From: Bacillota bacterium
Lineage (GTDB): Bacteria > Bacillota > Clostridia > Acetivibrionales > DTU013
Reading direction: 5' to 3'
DNA: 64,000 bases
Assembly (NCBI GenBank): GCA_023418915.1
Contig: JAEZYU010000070.1
Coordinates: 1-64,000, forward strand
Shown: positions 25,935-33,961 of the stretch, piece by piece
Numbering within the stretch: the first letter of the stretch is position 1
How the letters are laid out: each line of letters begins with the position of its first letter
Position numbers and translations under genes: made by a program
The notes under the pieces: model-generated
Told to the model about the DNA's origin: nothing
The model's input: the letters and a program-made list of their open reading frames with translations, nothing else
Databases searched by the model: none

Positions 25935-26996
25935 ATGAGAGGATATGTTATTATGAAGAAACAAAAATATATGATCAATAGCGCAGATAATAAAAGAGGA
26001 CAGAAAGGATATTTTTCACTAAAAAGCAGGCTAGTAGTCGTACTTGCAATAATAATGCTGCTGGGTGTATTCACAGGCTGCTCCGGAACAAAGCTGAACG
26101 GCGGAAATGAAGTCAGCGAATCACATAACTCGAATACTGGCTTTCCCTTAACGGTGACCGATGCCAACGGTGATGAGATGGTCTTAGAAAGTGAGCCGCA
26201 GCGAATCGTTTCACTTACACTTGGATCCGATGAAATACTATTCAGCCTTGTTGACAAAAGCAGGATCGCTTCGCTGACCAGATATGTGGAAGATGAGGGC
26301 ATATCCAATATTGCTGCTGAAGCTAAAGGTGTTGCAGCCAGAACTACAATGGACATGGTTGAAAATCTGATAGCATTGAATCCTGATCTGATCATACTGG
26401 ATACCTGGGCTGACCCAAATTATATAAAGCAGCTGAGGGACTCCGGCATCACTGTCTATGCATATAAAACACCAAGTAATATGGATGAGCAGAGAGCTGT
26501 TATAACTGAGCTGGCGCATGTGGTGGGGGCCGATGACAAAGGTAAGGATATTATCGACTGGATGGATGATAAGCTTTCGGCAGTAGAAGAGAAGCTGGCT
26601 GCCTTAAAGCCGGAACAGAAACTGACTGTTATGGATTATGGCGAACTTGGAAGCAGCGGCAAAGGGACCAATTTTGACGATATCGTTACGAGGGCAGGGC
26701 TTATAAACGTGATATCCAATGCAGGGATCGAAGGATGGCCGGTGATCTCCAAGGAAAAGATAATAGAATTTGATCCGGATATCATTATCCTGCCGTCCTG
26801 GTATTATGATGAAAAAAACTCCTTTGTGTCAATGAAGGACACGCTGATAAACGACCAAAGTCTGCAGACAGTCAAAGCGATAAAGAATGATAGGATCATA
26901 TCTGTTCCTAACCCTCACATCAGTGCGATATCACAATATGCAGTACTCGCAGTGGAGGATGTGGCGAAGGCGGCATATCCCGAATTGTTTAAATAG
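25935..26996 (+). CDS. btuF: Cobalamin ABC transporter substrate-binding lipoprotein (BtuF-like)
   Basis: A 353-residue lipoprotein. The signal region lies at about residues 31-48 with lipobox VFTGC. The mature part is a periplasmic-binding-protein fold of the class that binds B12 and siderophores: VSLTLGSDEILFSL near 95, LNPDLIILDTW near 150, and GWPVISKEKIIEFDPDIIILPSW near 265. The riboswitch upstream and the adenosyltransferase neighbour favour cobalamin as ligand. The start is uncertain between ATG 25935 (GGGAGC upstream) and ATG 25953 (GAGAGG upstream). Confidence 0.9.
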   Translation: MRGYVIMKKQKYMINSADNKRGQKGYFSLKSRLVVVLAIIMLLGVFTGCSGTKLNGGNEVSESHNSNTGFPLTVTDANGDEMVLESEPQRIVSLTLGSDEILFSLVDKSRIASLTRYVEDEGISNIAAEAKGVAARTTMDMVENLIALNPDLIILDTWADPNYIKQLRDSGITVYAYKTPSNMDEQRAVITELAHVVGADDKGKDIIDWMDDKLSAVEEKLAALKPEQKLTVMDYGELGSSGKGTNFDDIVTRAGLINVISNAGIEGWPVISKEKIIEFDPDIIILPSWYYDEKNSFVSMKDTLINDQSLQTVKAIKNDRIISVPNPHISAISQYAVLAVEDVAKAAYPELFK

Positions 26997-27206
26997 CTGG
27001 ACATGCTTTTGAATTGATAAGGAAGCTTAAACTGAACTAAAGGAGCGTCAACAATATCAAGGAAGCTTCAAAGCTATAAAGAAGATTCAAAGTGGCTGAA
27101 AATAGAAATTGCAATATCACAAAGGGATTGAATCATGAGAGAGGATTCATTGAACTAAGGAAGTTTCAACGATACAGAGAGGTCGAATGATACAAAGAGG
27201 TAAGGT
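26997..27206. repeat. Degenerate short repeats between btuF and btuC
   Basis: About 210 bases of purine-rich, loosely repeated motifs (AAGGAAGCTT, AAGAAGATTCAAAG, AAGGAAGTTTCAAC, ACAGAGAGGTCGAATGATAC, ACAAAGAGGTAAGGT). It separates two genes that should be co-expressed. The last motif provides the ribosome binding site of btuC. No gene seen. Confidence 0.5.
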
Positions 27207-28247
27207 ATGAGCCATAACAATGTTTACAAAAAAATGCGCACGATACTTCCTGTAATGCTGTTGTTGCTGTTGTTTACAATAGTACTTGCTGTGGCATTAG
27301 GTGCGGTATATGTTCCGATTGGAAGGTCTTTCAGGATAATCCTGGCTAATATCGGTCTGCTTAATGACTCTACGCTGCCCCAGGACCAAATTTCCATCAT
27401 TTACAGGGTAAGGCTTCCCAGGGTGCTTGTGGCATGTATTGCAGGTGCGGCATTATCTGCATGCGGCACCGCAATGCAGGGACTTTTCCGCAACCCTATG
27501 GCTGATCCCGGTATTTTAGGGGTGTCAAGCGGTGCCGGCCTGGGTTCTATCGCTGCGATCATATTGGGGATATCGGTACGAAGCATATATATGCTTCCGC
27601 TGTTTGCTGCTATAGGGGCACTTGCCGCAGTCACACTGATATACCTGCTGTCATTGAGAAAGGGCAAAATATCACCGCTGACTCTGATACTGTCAGGAAT
27701 CGCTGTCAGCACCTTCATTGGTGCAATTACCCAATTCCTACTTATTAAAAGCAATACTTACGAAGTACGCAATTTTATTTTCTGGACAATGGGAGGACTG
27801 AACGGCATGATGTGGGAGCAGGTAAAATTGATCACTGTGCCGGTTATAATTCTGTTGGTTATATTGATGATGTTTTCACGTGATCTCAACCTATTGCAGC
27901 TTGGAGAAGAGGAGGCTCAGTCGTTAGGACTGGAGCCTTCCCGCATCAGAAAGTTGCTTCTGGTTATCACATCCTTCATTACAGCCACGGCGATTTCTGT
28001 CTGCGGCCCGATTAGCTTTGTGGGCTTGATAGTACCTCATATAATGAGGCTGATAACCGGTCCCGACCATCGCCTCCTTATTCCTGCCAGCGCTATTGGT
28101 GGTGCGATTTTTCTCACCGGCTGCGACATCCTTGGGCGTCTGCCTGCCGACGGAGAGATCAGCGTTGGTATTATAACCTCAATACTTGGAGCACCTTATT
28201 TTCTCTATCTGCTGATCAGGACAAGAAGAGGCGGTGAAGTGTTTTGA
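27207..28247 (+). CDS. btuC: Cobalamin ABC transporter permease (BtuC / FecCD family)
   Basis: A 346-residue protein with about ten membrane helices and the FecCD signatures: YRVRLPRVLVACIAGAALSA near residue 67, GLFRNPMADPGILGVSSGAG near 92, and FWTMGGLNGMMWEQ near 192. The cytoplasmic coupling motif near SLGLEPSRIRKLL and the C-terminal GPISFVGLIVPHIMR are also present. It would form the membrane channel for cobalamin import with the ATPase downstream, whose TTG start overlaps its stop codon by four bases. Confidence 0.94.
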   Translation: MSHNNVYKKMRTILPVMLLLLLFTIVLAVALGAVYVPIGRSFRIILANIGLLNDSTLPQDQISIIYRVRLPRVLVACIAGAALSACGTAMQGLFRNPMADPGILGVSSGAGLGSIAAIILGISVRSIYMLPLFAAIGALAAVTLIYLLSLRKGKISPLTLILSGIAVSTFIGAITQFLLIKSNTYEVRNFIFWTMGGLNGMMWEQVKLITVPVIILLVILMMFSRDLNLLQLGEEEAQSLGLEPSRIRKLLLVITSFITATAISVCGPISFVGLIVPHIMRLITGPDHRLLIPASAIGGAIFLTGCDILGRLPADGEISVGIITSILGAPYFLYLLIRTRRGGEVF

Positions 28248-29539
28248 CGGATGTGGGAGACAATAAGAAGGTTGATGCTAAAACTATGCTTCGAGTCCAA
28301 GAGAGCAGAGCAAGTAGTGTGGATTGCAGACCGCTGAGCATAGAAGGTCTGAATTATCACATTAATGATGTTCATATCCTCAAGGATATATCGCTGCAGG
28401 CAGACAGGGGCGAATTCATAGGCCTTATAGGGCCGAATGGCGCTGGTAAGACCACGCTGATGAAATGCATCAACGGGATAAATAAATGCTCCGGACAAAT
28501 TGAGCTGGGCGGTAAAGATCTCAGAACTATGAATAGCAGGGAAATCGCAGCAAAGGCAGCCATGCTGCATCAGGACACGACAGTGACATTTCCGTTTACG
28601 GTCATGGATATCGTGCTTGCCGGAAGATACCATAAGCTTGGCAGGTTCAAGCCAGAGGGATCTGAAGATTATGCCGTTGCCAGGAAATATATGGAATACA
28701 CTGATACAATAAAGCTGGAAAAAAGAATAATAACCACATTGTCAGGGGGAGAGCGGCAAAGAGTGTTGTTTGCCAAGGTTCTGGTACAGGAAGCTGACCT
28801 GATATTGCTCGACGAACCATCAGCCAGCATGGATATAGCCTATGAAGAACAGCTGTTCAAATACTCCTCTGATTTGACCTGTGGAGGGAAAACAATAATA
28901 GCGGCAGTACATGACTTAAAGACCGCAGTTCGCTACTGTTCCAGACTTGTGTTAATGAAGGATGGAAGGATTATAGCGGACGGAAAGCCTGAAGAGGTAA
29001 TAACAAGGGAGAACCTGCGTATGTCATATGGTGTGGAAGCCCTCGTTTATAAAAACAGGATAACAGGCTTTGTGGATTTTCACATATCTGCAGCAAGCAG
29101 TAACGGAAAGAGTGTTAAGGTGCATGTGATAGGGGGCGGAGGGTCGGCATCAGGTGTCATTAGGCAGCTTTTTGAAGGAGGATACAGTATGACAGCCGGT
29201 GTGTTCTCACATGGGGACAGCGACCTTGGGTGCGCAGATGTATTTGGCATAAAAACGTTGGCGTGCCGTCCTTTTAGTGAGATAGATGAGGCTGCGCTTA
29301 AGGAAAATATTGAATTGATAAAGGCTGCAGATATGACGGTATTATGTGATATGCCCTTTGGACACCAAAATATCAGAAATCTTGAGGCAGCTGTATATGC
29401 AAAGAAATTGATAATAATAGAGGATGGAGATCCGAGCAGCCGCGATTTTACCGGAGGTAAAGCGATCGACATCTACAGCATGCTGAGAGAGAAGGCAGTA
29501 GTAGTGAATTCTGCAAGGCTGCATGAGGTGCTTTTGTGA
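28244..29539 (+). CDS. btuD: Cobalamin ABC transporter ATPase with extra C-terminal domain (BtuD-like)
   Basis: A 431-residue protein, well above the usual 250-270 of this family. Residues about 25-260 are the ATPase: Walker A GPNGAGKTTLM, Q-loop MLHQDTT, signature LSGGERQRVLFAKV, Walker B LILLDEPSASMD and H-loop AAVHDLKTA. Residues about 285-431 form an added domain opening with a glycine-rich, Rossmann-like VHVIGGGGSASGVI and continuing MTVLCDMPFGHQN and LIIIEDGDPSSRDF; I do not recognise it, and a nucleotide- or corrinoid-binding role is only a guess. The start is TTG overlapping the btuC stop; ATG 28288 is an alternative. Confidence 0.88.
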   Translation: MTDVGDNKKVDAKTMLRVQESRASSVDCRPLSIEGLNYHINDVHILKDISLQADRGEFIGLIGPNGAGKTTLMKCINGINKCSGQIELGGKDLRTMNSREIAAKAAMLHQDTTVTFPFTVMDIVLAGRYHKLGRFKPEGSEDYAVARKYMEYTDTIKLEKRIITTLSGGERQRVLFAKVLVQEADLILLDEPSASMDIAYEEQLFKYSSDLTCGGKTIIAAVHDLKTAVRYCSRLVLMKDGRIIADGKPEEVITRENLRMSYGVEALVYKNRITGFVDFHISAASSNGKSVKVHVIGGGGSASGVIRQLFEGGYSMTAGVFSHGDSDLGCADVFGIKTLACRPFSEIDEAALKENIELIKAADMTVLCDMPFGHQNIRNLEAAVYAKKLIIIEDGDPSSRDFTGGKAIDIYSMLREKAVVVNSARLHEVLL

Positions 29540-29575
29540 ACCTGAACCAGTGCTTAGGCTTGCCCAGACTTATAT

Positions 29576-29665
29576 AGCATCTACAAATGCAGTCTTACAT
29601 AGCATCTACAAACGCAGTCTTACATAGCATCTACAAATGCAGTCTTACATAGCATCTACAAATGC
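29576..29665. repeat. 25-bp tandem array, four copies
   Basis: AGCATCTACAAA(T/C)GCAGTC begins at 29576, 29601, 29626 and 29651 with TTACAT linking units; the last copy diverges after ATGC. It lies 36 bases after the btuD stop codon. Confidence 0.88.
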
Positions 29666-29726
29666 TGCTGAAACTGATGTTTAAGCCTGCTTATTTTCCG
29701 GCTGTTCAAGTTCGGGTGCCTAATTG

Positions 29727-29935
29727 GTTCGCACTACGACTATGTTTACGCCACTGGTATGTCTGTGCACCACGACTATGTCCACGCCACTGGTATGTCT
29801 GCGCACCACGACTATATCCACGCCGGTGGTATGTCCACGCACCACGACTACGTCAATGCCACTGGTATGTCCACACACCACGACTATATTCACGCCACTG
29901 GTATGTCCACGCACCACGACTATGTTTACGCCATA
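29727..29935. repeat. 36-bp tandem array, about six copies
   Basis: The unit contains CACCACGACTATGTCCACGC followed by CACTGGTATGTC. Because the period is a multiple of three and lacks stop codons, several frames on both strands stay open (for example 12-residue HHDYVHATGMST-type repeats on the plus strand). None has a ribosome binding site, so I treat the array as non-coding. Confidence 0.85.
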
Positions 29936-29938
29936 AAA

Positions 29939-30056
29939 TGGACAAAAATTCAGGTATAGGACGAAAAAACGGCTAAAAAGTGAGATTTTCATGCGATAAT
30001 GGCACTATTTAAAGGATTATGTTAAGTAAACTGTCCTATACTTGAATTTTTGTCCA
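29939..30056. repeat. 118-bp element with 24-bp terminal inverted repeats
   Basis: The 24 bases at 29939-29962 (TGGACAAAAATTCA then GGTATAGGAC) are the reverse complement of 30033-30056 apart from one position that would be a G-U pair in RNA. The 70-base centre has no open frame. It looks like a MITE-type element or the closely spaced ends of a deleted insertion sequence. I see no clear target-site duplication. Confidence 0.75.
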
Positions 30057-30222
30057 ATAGACTGACTGGGGCCCCGTAAAAGAAACTGTTGAGTCCACAT
30101 GGAGGTCGCAATTGGTGCACTTGACAATAGCGGTGAATACGCTTAGAATTATCTCAAATTAATGAATCACTGTAAGATTTTTCAGATATTCTGTAAATCC
30201 GGATGAGATATGGGGGAACGAC

Positions 30223-30762
30223 ATGAAAGTAAATTCAGCTAAGAAAAAGGTCCTTAATGGGCTTATGATCGCATTGGTATTTCTGGCTACATACTTTACG
30301 CGCATACCGACTCCGCTGCCCGGCGGATATTTTAACCTCGGTGATGCAGTAATAATGCTGTCATCTGTGCTGCTCGGGCCTATAGGTGGACTGATCGCAG
30401 GTGCGGCAGGTTCGGCTTTGGCGGATCTGGCCGCAGGCGCATTGTTGTTTGTTCCAATTACTTTTGTTGTAAAAGGGATTGAAGGGTTCGTAGTTGGTAT
30501 AATGACTTCGCAGATCCGAAAAAGCGGTGCTGTGAAACACAGCCGCCTGATCATTGCCATATCGGCGGGAGCTGTCATAATGATACTCGGGTACTTTCTG
30601 GCTGAAGCTTTCCTTCTCGGTATTTTTGATGAAGCCTTCGGCCTTGCAGCAGCGGCAGCCGAAATCTTGCCCAATGCAGTGCAGGGGGTATTGAGTGCGG
30701 TCATTGGATACGTTCTGTCGTTGATACTGACCAAGGTTGGTGTCGGCAAGTATATTGGGTAA
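30223..30762 (+). CDS. ECF transporter S component (substrate-binding membrane subunit)
   Basis: A 179-residue protein with about five to six membrane helices. The segments IPTPLPGGYFNLGDAVIMLSS near residue 27 and VLLGPIGGLIAGAAGSALAD are typical of energy-coupling-factor S components of the PF07155-like group, which capture vitamins. The ATPase and T subunits would be encoded elsewhere. The substrate cannot be read from sequence; position near the B12 genes makes a cobalamin-related or other vitamin ligand possible but unproven. GGGGGAACGAC precedes ATG. The last four codons and stop form the first unit of a 19-bp tandem array. Confidence 0.85.
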   Translation: MKVNSAKKKVLNGLMIALVFLATYFTRIPTPLPGGYFNLGDAVIMLSSVLLGPIGGLIAGAAGSALADLAAGALLFVPITFVVKGIEGFVVGIMTSQIRKSGAVKHSRLIIAISAGAVIMILGYFLAEAFLLGIFDEAFGLAAAAAEILPNAVQGVLSAVIGYVLSLILTKVGVGKYIG

Positions 30763-30905
30763 TGACGAGTATATTGGGCAATGACAAATATATTGAGCAA
30801 TGACAAGTATATTGAGTAATGACAAGTATATTGAGCAATGACGAGTATATTGGGCAATGACAAGTATATTGAGCAATGACGAGTATATTTAGCAATGACA
30901 AATTT
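30751..30905. repeat. 19-bp tandem array seeded from the 3' end of the S-component gene
   Basis: TATATTG recurs every 19 bases at 30751, 30770, 30789, 30808, 30827, 30846, 30865 and 30884, linked by GGGCAATGACAAG-like sequence. The first copy is the end of the S-component gene (codons for KYIG and stop). Near 30911 the coding motif GGTGTCGGCAAGTAT from the gene end appears again, so a longer duplication preceded the 19-bp expansion. Confidence 0.9.
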
Positions 30906-30958
30906 ATCTGGTGTCGGCAAGTATGTAACGATAGATATATTGGGTAAGCCGCTTTGAC

Positions 30959-31135
30959 ATCAATATAACCGTAAAGCAACTATTGTATCAATATAACCGT
31001 AAAGCAACTATTGTATCAATATAACCGTAAAGCAACTATTGTATCAATATAACCGTGAAGAAACCATGACATCAACATAACCGTAAAGCAACTATCGTAT
31101 CAATGTAGCCATGAAGAAACCATGACATTAATGTA
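30959..31135. repeat. 28-bp tandem array, six or more copies
   Basis: ATCAATATAACCGTAAAGCA recurs at 28-base steps from 30959 (30959, 30987, 31015, 31043, 31071, 31099), with increasing divergence (GTGAAGAAACCATGAC variants) toward the end. No coding signal; the leader of the MBL-fold gene follows. Confidence 0.88.
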
Positions 31136-31277
31136 TTATTGTATCAGTGAAGGTATTGTTATATCAATGGAGCCTGGAAGGTACTGACGTAATGCTGGAT
31201 AGTGTTAACTGACTTATGAAAAACACAATCTGGAAGGGTTGTGAATAAGTTAGGAAAATCTGAAGGAGGGAATATTA

Positions 31278-32009
31278 ATGAAACTGACCGTACTCGGAAA
31301 TAACGGCCCCTATCCTGCAGCCGGGGGAGCATGCTCCGGTTATCTCTTGAGAAGCGGGTCTGTGAACATTATGATCGACAGTGGAAATGGTACATTGGCA
31401 AACCTTCAGAAAATTATAAGGATCGAAGACCTGGATGCCATCATACTGACGCATCTGCATAACGACCATATTTCTGATATGCATGTATTGAAGTATGCAG
31501 TGCAGATAAAAAGAAAACGCGGCATAATCGACAAGCTGCTTAGGGTTTATGCTCCGTCCGAGCCGATCGAGGAGTATAAAAGGCTCGATGATAAGGATGC
31601 ATTTATTCTTGCAGCAATATCTGATGATACTCGCCTTGTGATCGGTGACATGAAGCTTTCATTTGTACAAATGAAGCATCCATATCTTGATTATGCTGTA
31701 TCAGCGGAATGTGCGGGCAAAAAGTTTGTGTATTCGGGTGATACATCATGGACAGATAATCTGATTGGCTTTGCGAATGGTGCTGATCTGCTTATGCTGG
31801 ATTCGGGACTTCTTGAGAAAGATCTGACGGAAGGATCACCGCACATGACTGCGGCACAATGTGGTACTGCTGCGGCGAAAGCAGGTGCAGGCAAGCTGCT
31901 GCTGACACACTTTTGGCCTGATTATGAGCTGAATGATCTGATTGCAGAGGCGCAAACCAGGTTTCCAAATGTAGAAGCAGCACTTATCATGAAAGAGTAT
32001 GAGATATGA
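31278..32009 (+). CDS. MBL-fold metallo-hydrolase
   Basis: A 243-residue member of the metallo-beta-lactamase superfamily, closest in style to ribonuclease Z / arylsulfatase-like small hydrolases. The metal-binding motif LTHLHNDHISD lies near residue 57, a further His in KHPYLDYAV near 134, the bridging Asp in YSGDTSWTDN near 155 and the last His in LLLTHFWPDY near 212. It probably hydrolyses a phosphodiester or other ester in the cytoplasm. AAGGAGGG precedes ATG by 8 bases. Neighbouring repeats isolate it; partner genes are not evident. Confidence 0.9.
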   Translation: MKLTVLGNNGPYPAAGGACSGYLLRSGSVNIMIDSGNGTLANLQKIIRIEDLDAIILTHLHNDHISDMHVLKYAVQIKRKRGIIDKLLRVYAPSEPIEEYKRLDDKDAFILAAISDDTRLVIGDMKLSFVQMKHPYLDYAVSAECAGKKFVYSGDTSWTDNLIGFANGADLLMLDSGLLEKDLTEGSPHMTAAQCGTAAAKAGAGKLLLTHFWPDYELNDLIAEAQTRFPNVEAALIMKEYEI

Positions 32010-32186
32010 TCATATTTTGAAGATGCAACATACGCTTGTGGGAAATTACGGCAATAATACGGCAGCTTTAGTCCCATTATTTAAAAGCAGCCTCATTGAA
32101 GTATACATAAGTTAGAAAAAATTCTGTAGAGAAGTATTCCATAAATTCATTCGGAAAGAAATTTTCATTTGACTGATGAGTAAGAA

Positions 32187-32222
32187 ACGCCTCGCTCTGG
32201 AGTAAAAGCGGGGCGTCAAATT
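32187..32222 (+). terminator. Possible terminator after the MBL-fold gene
   Basis: ACGCCTCGCT and AGCGGGGCGT form a 10-bp stem with one G-U pair and a 10-base loop, followed by CAAATTTT. The T run is short. Confidence 0.5.
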
Positions 32223-32261
32223 TTGCGTTATAAGTTTGATTAGTGCTGATAGATTGCGCCT

Positions 32262-32480
32262 GCAAGTTTGATTGGTTCAGACAAATCCGTCCGGTGCCGG
32301 TAAATCTGACCGACGCCAGCAAGTTTGATTGGTTCCGACAAAACCGACCGGTGCCGGTAAATCTGACCAGCGCCTGCAAGTTTGATTGGTTCCGACAAAA
32401 CCGACCGGCGCCGGTAAATCTGACCGACGCCAGCAAGTCGCATTGGCACCGGCAAGTCGCATTGGTGCCGGTAACTTTTT
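32262..32480. repeat. 57-bp tandem array, almost four copies
   Basis: GCAAGTTTGATTGGTTCCGA starts at 32262, 32319 and 32376, and a shortened GCAAGTCGCATTGG version at 32433 and 32451. Each unit includes GACCGG(T/C)GCCGGTAAATCTG, which is rich in CCGG palindromes. The period is a multiple of three, so open frames run through it on both strands by chance. It ends at the stop codon of the chemotaxis gene. Confidence 0.88.
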
Positions 32481-32483
32481 CAT

Positions 32484-33764
32484 TTACCTTATCTTGAATT
32501 TCTTCAGCTTCTTGTCCAGCTCCTGTACAAGATCATCAAGCTGAGCTGCGGCAACCTTCATTTCATCTATCTCCTTGAGCTGCTGCTCTGTAGTAGCTGC
32601 GACTTCTTCACTTGATGCAGCTGTTTCCTCAGAGACTGATGAAATGTTCTCTATAGCCGATATAACGTTGTCCTTGCTTGTCTGCATAGCAAATACCGCA
32701 TCGTTGACAGCTTTGATCTTCTCAACGATGGTTCCGATACCGTCGGCTATGTCGCCAAAGGCCTTGTTTGTGCTGTCGACAGCGAGATTCTGCTCTTGTG
32801 AGACTTTGCGCATCATTTCCATAGCCTGTATTGCCAGCTGTGATTCCTCACTTATGTTCTCCATCAGGTGGATGATTTCTTCTGTGGACTGCCTGCTTTG
32901 GTCAGCCAGCTTCCTGACCTCCTCTGCAACTACCGCAAAGCCCTTGCCGGCCTCACCAGCTCTTGCTGCCTCAATTGCAGCATTCAGAGCCAGCATGTTT
33001 GTTTGCTCAGCAATATCTTCAATAGACTGTACAAATGTGCCTATATCACTTGTAGTATCGGTGAGTTTTTCGACAACAGAGAAAATTTGCTCTGTAGAAT
33101 TAAAGTTTTCTGAGGACTTTTCTCTCAAAATATTAACTGAATCAAAGCCGATATCATTAAGCTTGTGGATGTTATTTGTTTCATTCATTACATCACCATA
33201 GCTTTGGTAAACGAAGTCGATCTGCTCTGAAAGCTTATCAACGAGCTGAACACCCTGTTGCGCATCTGCAGCTTGTTCCGACGCTCCTTTTGCGATCTCG
33301 TCCACTGTTTTTGATATTTCTGTTATGGAGGAAACCGCTTGACCTGCTGTAGAGCCTACCTTCCTTGAAGCCTGGATAATTGACAGCGAAAGAGAGAAAA
33401 AGCCGTCAATCAAGGCTCTGATATCGCTAAGTACGGAGTTTATGACTGAAGCGACTCCAGAAAATGAACCGAAAGTTTTTGGTTCGAGAAATTTTGAATA
33501 GTCACCCTGTTTGATGACGTGTAGTTCTGTTTCGAACTGTTCTGATATTTTTCTTGTAACGATGCCATTTGTGAGCCTCAATATCTGAGAGGTTACTATT
33601 GATGTTGCCAATACCAGCAGAGCTTCAAAATATAACCCTGTGATCAATATGAATACGGCGCTCATTATAAGCCCTACTACAATGGACGCAATTATATTGA
33701 TTTTTCCCTGGCTGGATACATGTTCATCAATTGACTTCGTTTTCCCTTTCCTCTGTTTTGCCAT
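32484..33764 (-). CDS. Methyl-accepting chemotaxis protein without a large sensor ectodomain
   Basis: A 426-residue transducer. Two close membrane helices near residues 25-68 leave almost no extracellular loop, and I see no clear HAMP domain after them. The cytoplasmic signalling domain (about 160-426) has the conserved hairpin tip EQTNMLALNAAIEAARAGEAGKG near 280. Such proteins sense through the membrane or cytoplasm and signal to CheA. I chose the second ATG (33764) because GGGGGAGG sits 6 bases before it, but only touching the first ATG at 33770. Single gene, divergent from the citrate/aconitase operon. Confidence 0.93.
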   Translation of the reverse strand: MAKQRKGKTKSIDEHVSSQGKINIIASIVVGLIMSAVFILITGLYFEALLVLATSIVTSQILRLTNGIVTRKISEQFETELHVIKQGDYSKFLEPKTFGSFSGVASVINSVLSDIRALIDGFFSLSLSIIQASRKVGSTAGQAVSSITEISKTVDEIAKGASEQAADAQQGVQLVDKLSEQIDFVYQSYGDVMNETNNIHKLNDIGFDSVNILREKSSENFNSTEQIFSVVEKLTDTTSDIGTFVQSIEDIAEQTNMLALNAAIEAARAGEAGKGFAVVAEEVRKLADQSRQSTEEIIHLMENISEESQLAIQAMEMMRKVSQEQNLAVDSTNKAFGDIADGIGTIVEKIKAVNDAVFAMQTSKDNVISAIENISSVSEETAASSEEVAATTEQQLKEIDEMKVAAAQLDDLVQELDKKLKKFKIR

Positions 33765-33869
33765 ATCCATCCTCCCCCTGATATTATACGAATAATAACT
33801 ATTTCGATATTAATTGCTAAAATCCTCCTTATTTCAACATTGATGACGAAAAATGTTGGAAAAATTTTA

Positions 33870-33899
33870 TTGACACAAAATGCACAATTGTATACAATT
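33870..33899 (+). promoter_or_regulatory. Promoter of the synthase-aconitase-GntR operon with overlapping GntR-type operator
   Basis: TTGACA at 33870-33875 and TACAAT at 33893-33898 with a 17-base spacer form a strong promoter. The perfect 14-bp palindrome AATTGTATACAATT (33886-33899) covers the -10 box and matches the general GntR operator form yGT-A-T-ACr. The GntR gene in this operon is the obvious candidate to bind it and repress the operon. Confidence 0.7.
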
Positions 33900-33961
33900 A
33901 TACAGAGATACAAATATTAAAGAAACGAATATTTAAAATTATATGGAAGTCAGGTGATGAA

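Noticed and set aside
29662..29992. Repeat peptides of 60-104 residues in several frames over the 36-bp array
   Set aside because: The open frames result from a stop-free period divisible by three; no start signal or upstream site is seen.
29939..30056. Reading the 24-bp inverted repeat as a transcription terminator
   Set aside because: The arms are 70 bases apart and not followed by a T tract, which fits a mobile-element end pair better.
32240..32497. Open frames on both strands in the 57-bp array
   Set aside because: Same cause as above: a stop-free period divisible by three, without ribosome binding sites.
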